Below, piece after piece: positions 4,940 through 6,721 of a stretch of 6,721 bases of DNA (within the stretch, counting starts at the first letter, position 1; the number at the start of each line of letters is the position of its first letter). The DNA comes from CANRPC01 sp964456095 (GTDB lineage: Bacteria; Bacillota_I; Bacilli_A; RFN20; CAG-449): assembly GCA_964456095.1 (NCBI GenBank), contig CAYVZF010000066.1, forward strand, positions 1 to 6,721, given 5' to 3'. A program made the position numbers and the translations under genes. Under the pieces are notes generated by a model. That model had not been told where the DNA came from and did no database searches. It was given only the letters and a program-made list of their open reading frames with translations.

Positions 4940-5307
4940 TAATTATCATCCTCCCCTAAAATATCAAAAATTGACTGTAACTCATCTTGACTCAAAGAAA
5001 GTAACTTTCTTTGAAATTGAAGAGCAAGTCTCTTTTTTTCTGTTTGAGCTTGGGATAAATCCAATTTAATAGTTTTTTTAGTTTCACAATATGCCACATA
5101 TAATTTTTCTTTTTTTCTTCCATCTAAAGCATAATGATCACATAAAATACTATACCATTCTTCGGGAACGGCTTTGTTACCAATAAGAACAGCTGATACA
5201 AAAGCAGTACTAACATCAAATAAGTTTGATAATGTTCCTAAATTTTCTTCATTATCAATCATTAATTTCCTAATCATTTTTCCAAAATTTGTGTAGCCCA
5301 TATTCAT
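4939..5307 (-). CDS. XRE-family helix-turn-helix regulator
   Basis: The 122-residue protein has an N-terminal XRE-type DNA-binding domain (about residues 6-62). The segment TLSNLFDVSTAFVSAVLIGN (25-44) forms the helix-turn-helix and 'VPEEW...LCDHYALD' the last helices. The C-terminal half (LSQAQTEKKRLALQFQRKL then DELQSIFDIL) is helical and probably mediates dimerisation or presents the site cut by the protease. This architecture, 'YTNFGK..RKL' at the start and 'f.rkL..Ls..el..i..iL' at the end, is common for regulators paired with ImmA/IrrE peptidases. Two starts are possible. The first ATG is only 3-4 bases from GAGGG. The ATG at codon 3 (5299-5301) is spaced about 9 bases and gives MGYTNFG. 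It is the first gene of the six-gene operon and probably represses its own promoter. Confidence 0.88.
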   Translation of the reverse strand: MNMGYTNFGKMIRKLMIDNEENLGTLSNLFDVSTAFVSAVLIGNKAVPEEWYSILCDHYALDGRKKEKLYVAYCETKKTIKLDLSQAQTEKKRLALQFQRKLLSLSQDELQSIFDILGEDDN

Positions 5308-5352
5308 TTTCCCTCTTCCTATTTTACTGCAGAGTTATCCTCTACATTTTAT

Positions 5353-5381
5353 ATTTTAAACTCTTAAAAAGTTTTTATCAA
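5353..5381 (-). promoter_or_regulatory. Predicted promoter of the six-gene operon
   Basis: On the minus strand TTGATA (5376-5381) and TAAAAT (5353-5358) are separated by 17 bases, close to the sigma-A consensus. The start of transcription would be near 5346, with a leader of about 40 bases before the XRE start. The spacer holds a small inverted repeat, AAACT (5358-5362) and AGTTT (5370-5374), which could let a regulator block polymerase. It is short and A+T-rich. Confidence 0.65.
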
Positions 5382-5451
5382 CAGTAACTTATTATTTTCA
5401 ACCACATAGGTTTATAAAGTGATTTCACATTAAAAAAAAACAACAAAAAAA

Positions 5452-5485
5452 TACCAGTATTTCATAAGATTTACCAGTATTTCAT
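5452..5485. repeat. Two 14-bp direct repeats, candidate XRE operator
   Basis: TACCAGTATTTCAT occurs at 5452-5465 and again, identical, at 5472-5485. The 20-bp period puts both on about the same face of the helix. Each copy includes the partly symmetric ACCAGTAT / ATACTGGT core, the usual sort of half-site for helix-turn-helix dimers. They lie about 145 bp upstream of the XRE start and 70 bp upstream of the predicted -35 box, so they would act from a distance or on a second promoter. A separate 10-bp symmetric site, GTGATTTCAC, lies between them and the promoter at 5419-5428. Confidence 0.6.
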
Positions 5486-5538
5486 TTTATTGTTATTTTT
5501 GTATCATTTTAAACCGAAGTCACTACAATTATTTAACA

Positions 5539-5721
5539 TTAATTATCAGTGAATTTTTCATTACCTGCGCCATCATAAGTATAGATATTATATTTCCTTG
5601 TATCTCTATTACCCCAGTCAATGACTTTTAAATATTCTTTCAAAGTAATATTAGGATTAGCTTTTAATATACCATAACATTCTTTTAAATTATCACCATA
5701 ACAAGACCATGAAGTAATCAA
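5539..5721 (-). CDS. Small hypothetical ORF, weak start
   Basis: A frame ending in TAA at 5539 can start with TTG at 5719-5721, giving 60 residues: ITSWSCYGDNLKECYGILKA, then NPNITLKEYLKVIDWGNRDT, then RKYNIYTYDGAGNEKFTDN. Composition is protein-like (three Trp or Cys-rich clusters, YDGAGNEKF tail) and not a simple A+T-driven frame. No ribosome binding site precedes the TTG. The frame is open a further 14 codons (5722-5763) upstream to a TGA, so the true start may be lost. An ATG in another frame at about 5771, giving MRNYI and a stop, hints at a frameshift. No family is recognised. It is either a real small protein or the surviving C-terminus of a larger one. Confidence 0.4.
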   Translation of the reverse strand: MITSWSCYGDNLKECYGILKANPNITLKEYLKVIDWGNRDTRKYNIYTYDGAGNEKFTDN

Positions 5722-5807
5722 ATTTATTGCACTTATATTTGTTAATCTTTTATATATAATTTCTCATTTTAATTTTTGTAAATATAAACATATACAAAGG
5801 CCTCTTT

Positions 5808-6010
5808 TTACTTTCTTTTATTTATTCCAACGATTTTTTCTACTTCTTTTTTAGTTTTAAATAACCGACTTTCTCTTACTCTCATCCACCAGAAGCACCT
5901 TTGAATCTAAGAGTAACAAATCCACCTCTAACATTTACTAATTCTACTTCCTTAACAAATATAGTGAATTCAACAATCCAAGCCATATCTCCTGCTTTCC
6001 AGTTTGCCAT
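5808..6010 (-). pseudogene. Small conserved-type gene split by a frameshift
   Basis: From the ATG at 6008-6010, with GAGGG six bases upstream, the minus strand encodes MANWKAGDMAWIVEFTIFVK, EVELVNVRGGFVTLRFKGA and SGG. It then meets a TGA at 5882-5884. An ATG overlapping that stop (ATGA, 5883-5885) opens the next frame, MRVRESRLFKTKKEVEKIVG and INKRK, ending at 5808. Together they read like one small protein of the type 'W..Gd.awiVe...fvreveVv...ggf..lRF....g.irvreSRLF.tkeEae', which I know as a short uncharacterised protein in Clostridia and their mobile elements. Restoring one base in the GGTGG run joins the two halves into about 67 residues. So this is a one-base deletion pseudogene, unless the ATGA overlap allows coupled translation of two halves. 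The plus-strand frame over the same bases is only its mirror. Confidence 0.65.
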
Positions 6011-6094
6011 TTTCTGCCCTCTTTTCACTAATACCCTACAAGAACCTAACATTTCTTTTATCGAAGCGTGTCGACCCTGTTTAAGGTCTATTAT
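6011..6094 (-). other. Open upstream extension, possible fragment of another gene
   Basis: The minus-strand frame of the split gene stays open upstream of its ATG for 28 codons, back to a TGA at 6095-6097. It reads IIDLKQGRHASIKEML and GSCRVLVKRGQK. The GRHASIKEML part looks like real protein, perhaps the C-terminal piece of an upstream gene cut off at the junction near 6095. The good ribosome site at the 6010 ATG argues that the downstream protein starts there and that this piece is either leftover or chance. Confidence 0.3.
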
Positions 6095-6165
6095 TCAAAA
6101 CTAGCTCATGTCAAAACTCTACTAGACTACCAAAAGGAATACGTGAACTAGGTAATACTTTCTTT

Positions 6166-6720
6166 ATGATTGAATCTAGACGTGAAATAGGCCTTTTAAA
6201 AACTTATTCACGAAAATTTCAAAAGAAAGAAAATAAACTAATTAATAAATTAGAAAAGATAGAAATTAAAAATAAAAAAAATAATGAGCAAAAAATAAAT
6301 GAAATAAAGAAAAAAATATTTGACTTATACCAATATCAAAATAGAATCTATGCTTCAGGTTTTGTTGAATACACAGTTAGAATAACTCATTCATTCAAAG
6401 ACTTAGAAAAATATGATCAATCTGATTTATCGATAGTTAAATTTGTATTTCCTCTTACATGGTGTTATGGAACATATAGAACATGCCAACACTCTGATTT
6501 AGACGATGTACTTAATAAAATATCAAAGAAAACAGATGATGATTTAGTTATAATCAATGATTTCTATGAAACTAACATTAATTACGATGAACTTTTAAAA
6601 AGTGCTTCAGAAAAGAAATTAGAAAAAGAAAAGTTGTTGGAGCAGGAAAAAGAAAAGAAATGTAAAGAAAAAGAAGAACAAAAAAAAGCAAAAGAAAAGG
6701 AGAAAGATGAACATGAATAA
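6166..6720 (+). CDS. Coiled-coil protein, probably 5'-truncated
   Basis: The 184-residue product (from ATG 6166) has a long basic coiled coil (about residues 14-60), a globular middle (ASGFVEYTVRITHSF, then SIVKFVFPLTWCYGTYRTC, then DDDLVIINDFYETNINYDEL) and a nearly pure Lys/Glu helix (147-184). I do not recognise the family firmly. The pattern vaguely recalls accessory proteins near conjugation genes of Gram-positive elements. The ATG has no good ribosome site (AGG 13 bases away). The frame is open upstream to 6085 and reads TRLPKGIRELGNTFF directly into MIESRREIG, which looks like continuous protein, so the original N-terminus was probably longer and lost at about 6085-6110. It is the only long plus-strand gene, and the next gene overlaps its end. 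Confidence 0.6.
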   Translation: MIESRREIGLLKTYSRKFQKKENKLINKLEKIEIKNKKNNEQKINEIKKKIFDLYQYQNRIYASGFVEYTVRITHSFKDLEKYDQSDLSIVKFVFPLTWCYGTYRTCQHSDLDDVLNKISKKTDDDLVIINDFYETNINYDELLKSASEKKLEKEKLLEQEKEKKCKEKEEQKKAKEKEKDEHE

Positions 6721-6721
6721 A
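6707..6721 (+). CDS. Start of next gene, cut by window end
   Basis: A perfect AAGGAG (6697-6702) precedes two in-frame ATG codons at 6707 and 6713 (MNMNK...), 4 and 10 bases away. The second spacing is the better one. The frame differs from that of the coiled-coil gene, whose TAA is at 6718-6720, so the two would overlap by 8 or 14 bases and be co-translated. Only five codons are visible and no function can be given. Confidence 0.45.

Noticed and set aside
5452..5485. Start of a CRISPR array or iteron set
   Set aside because: Only two copies exist, the 6-bp interval is too short for a CRISPR spacer, and no replication gene is adjacent.
5790..5807. AAAGGCCTCTTTTT as plus-strand terminator
   Set aside because: Only a 4-bp stem can form and no plus-strand gene ends nearby.
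5901..6104. 67-codon plus-strand frame
   Set aside because: It starts with TTG without a ribosome site and is the antisense mirror of the MANWKAGD split gene, which has a family-like sequence and a good ribosome site.

Overview
The window is a strongly A+T-rich (roughly 70% by eye) accessory region from a low-G+C Gram-positive bacterium. Purine-rich Shine-Dalgarno sites, good TTGNNN-N17-TANNNT promoters and TGA used as stop (in ATGA overlaps) support Bacillota with the standard bacterial code. Protein families fit Clostridia or Erysipelotrichia, but nothing fixes the genus. The mix of remnants, an orphan transposase accessory gene, phage/ICE-type regulators and a toxin/immunity-like pair points to a genomic island or degraded integrative element. 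No integrase, tRNA, rRNA or CRISPR array is visible.

Left part (1-1280, minus strand): an eight-repeat Sel1-like protein, with its own promoter, is followed 21 bp downstream by the start of a DUF1828-like gene that runs off the window. The Sel1 gene carries an internal tandem duplication of a three-repeat block.

Decayed middle (1281-2738): plus-strand coding remnants with stops and no starts, an intrinsic terminator on the minus strand, and an orphan IS66-type TnpA gene with no TnpB or TnpC. A 550-bp gap follows, holding a possible ParA-like N-terminal fragment, a hairpin that would sequester the start of a small ORF, and a perfect 34-bp palindrome.

Core (2739-5307, minus strand): six genes, each junction abutting or overlapping the next. 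In transcription order they encode an XRE-family repressor-like protein, an ImmA/IrrE-like zinc peptidase, a 69-residue unknown, a DUF4417 protein, a DUF6883 protein (like the tip of a polymorphic toxin) and a DUF4926 protein (likely its immunity partner). A near-consensus promoter lies upstream, and farther up a pair of 14-bp direct repeats with 20-bp period is a candidate operator. My inference is that a repressor/protease switch of the ICEBs1 ImmR/ImmA kind controls a cargo that includes a toxin/immunity-like pair. This is the best candidate for an undescribed system here.

Right part (5308-6721): a small hypothetical ORF with a weak start, a small conserved-type gene (MANWKAGD...) split by a frameshift, a probable recombination junction near 6085-6105 where open frames on opposite strands overlap, then a plus-strand, probably 5'-truncated coiled-coil gene and the start of the next gene at the window edge. 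All family names are from memory of motifs; no search was run.
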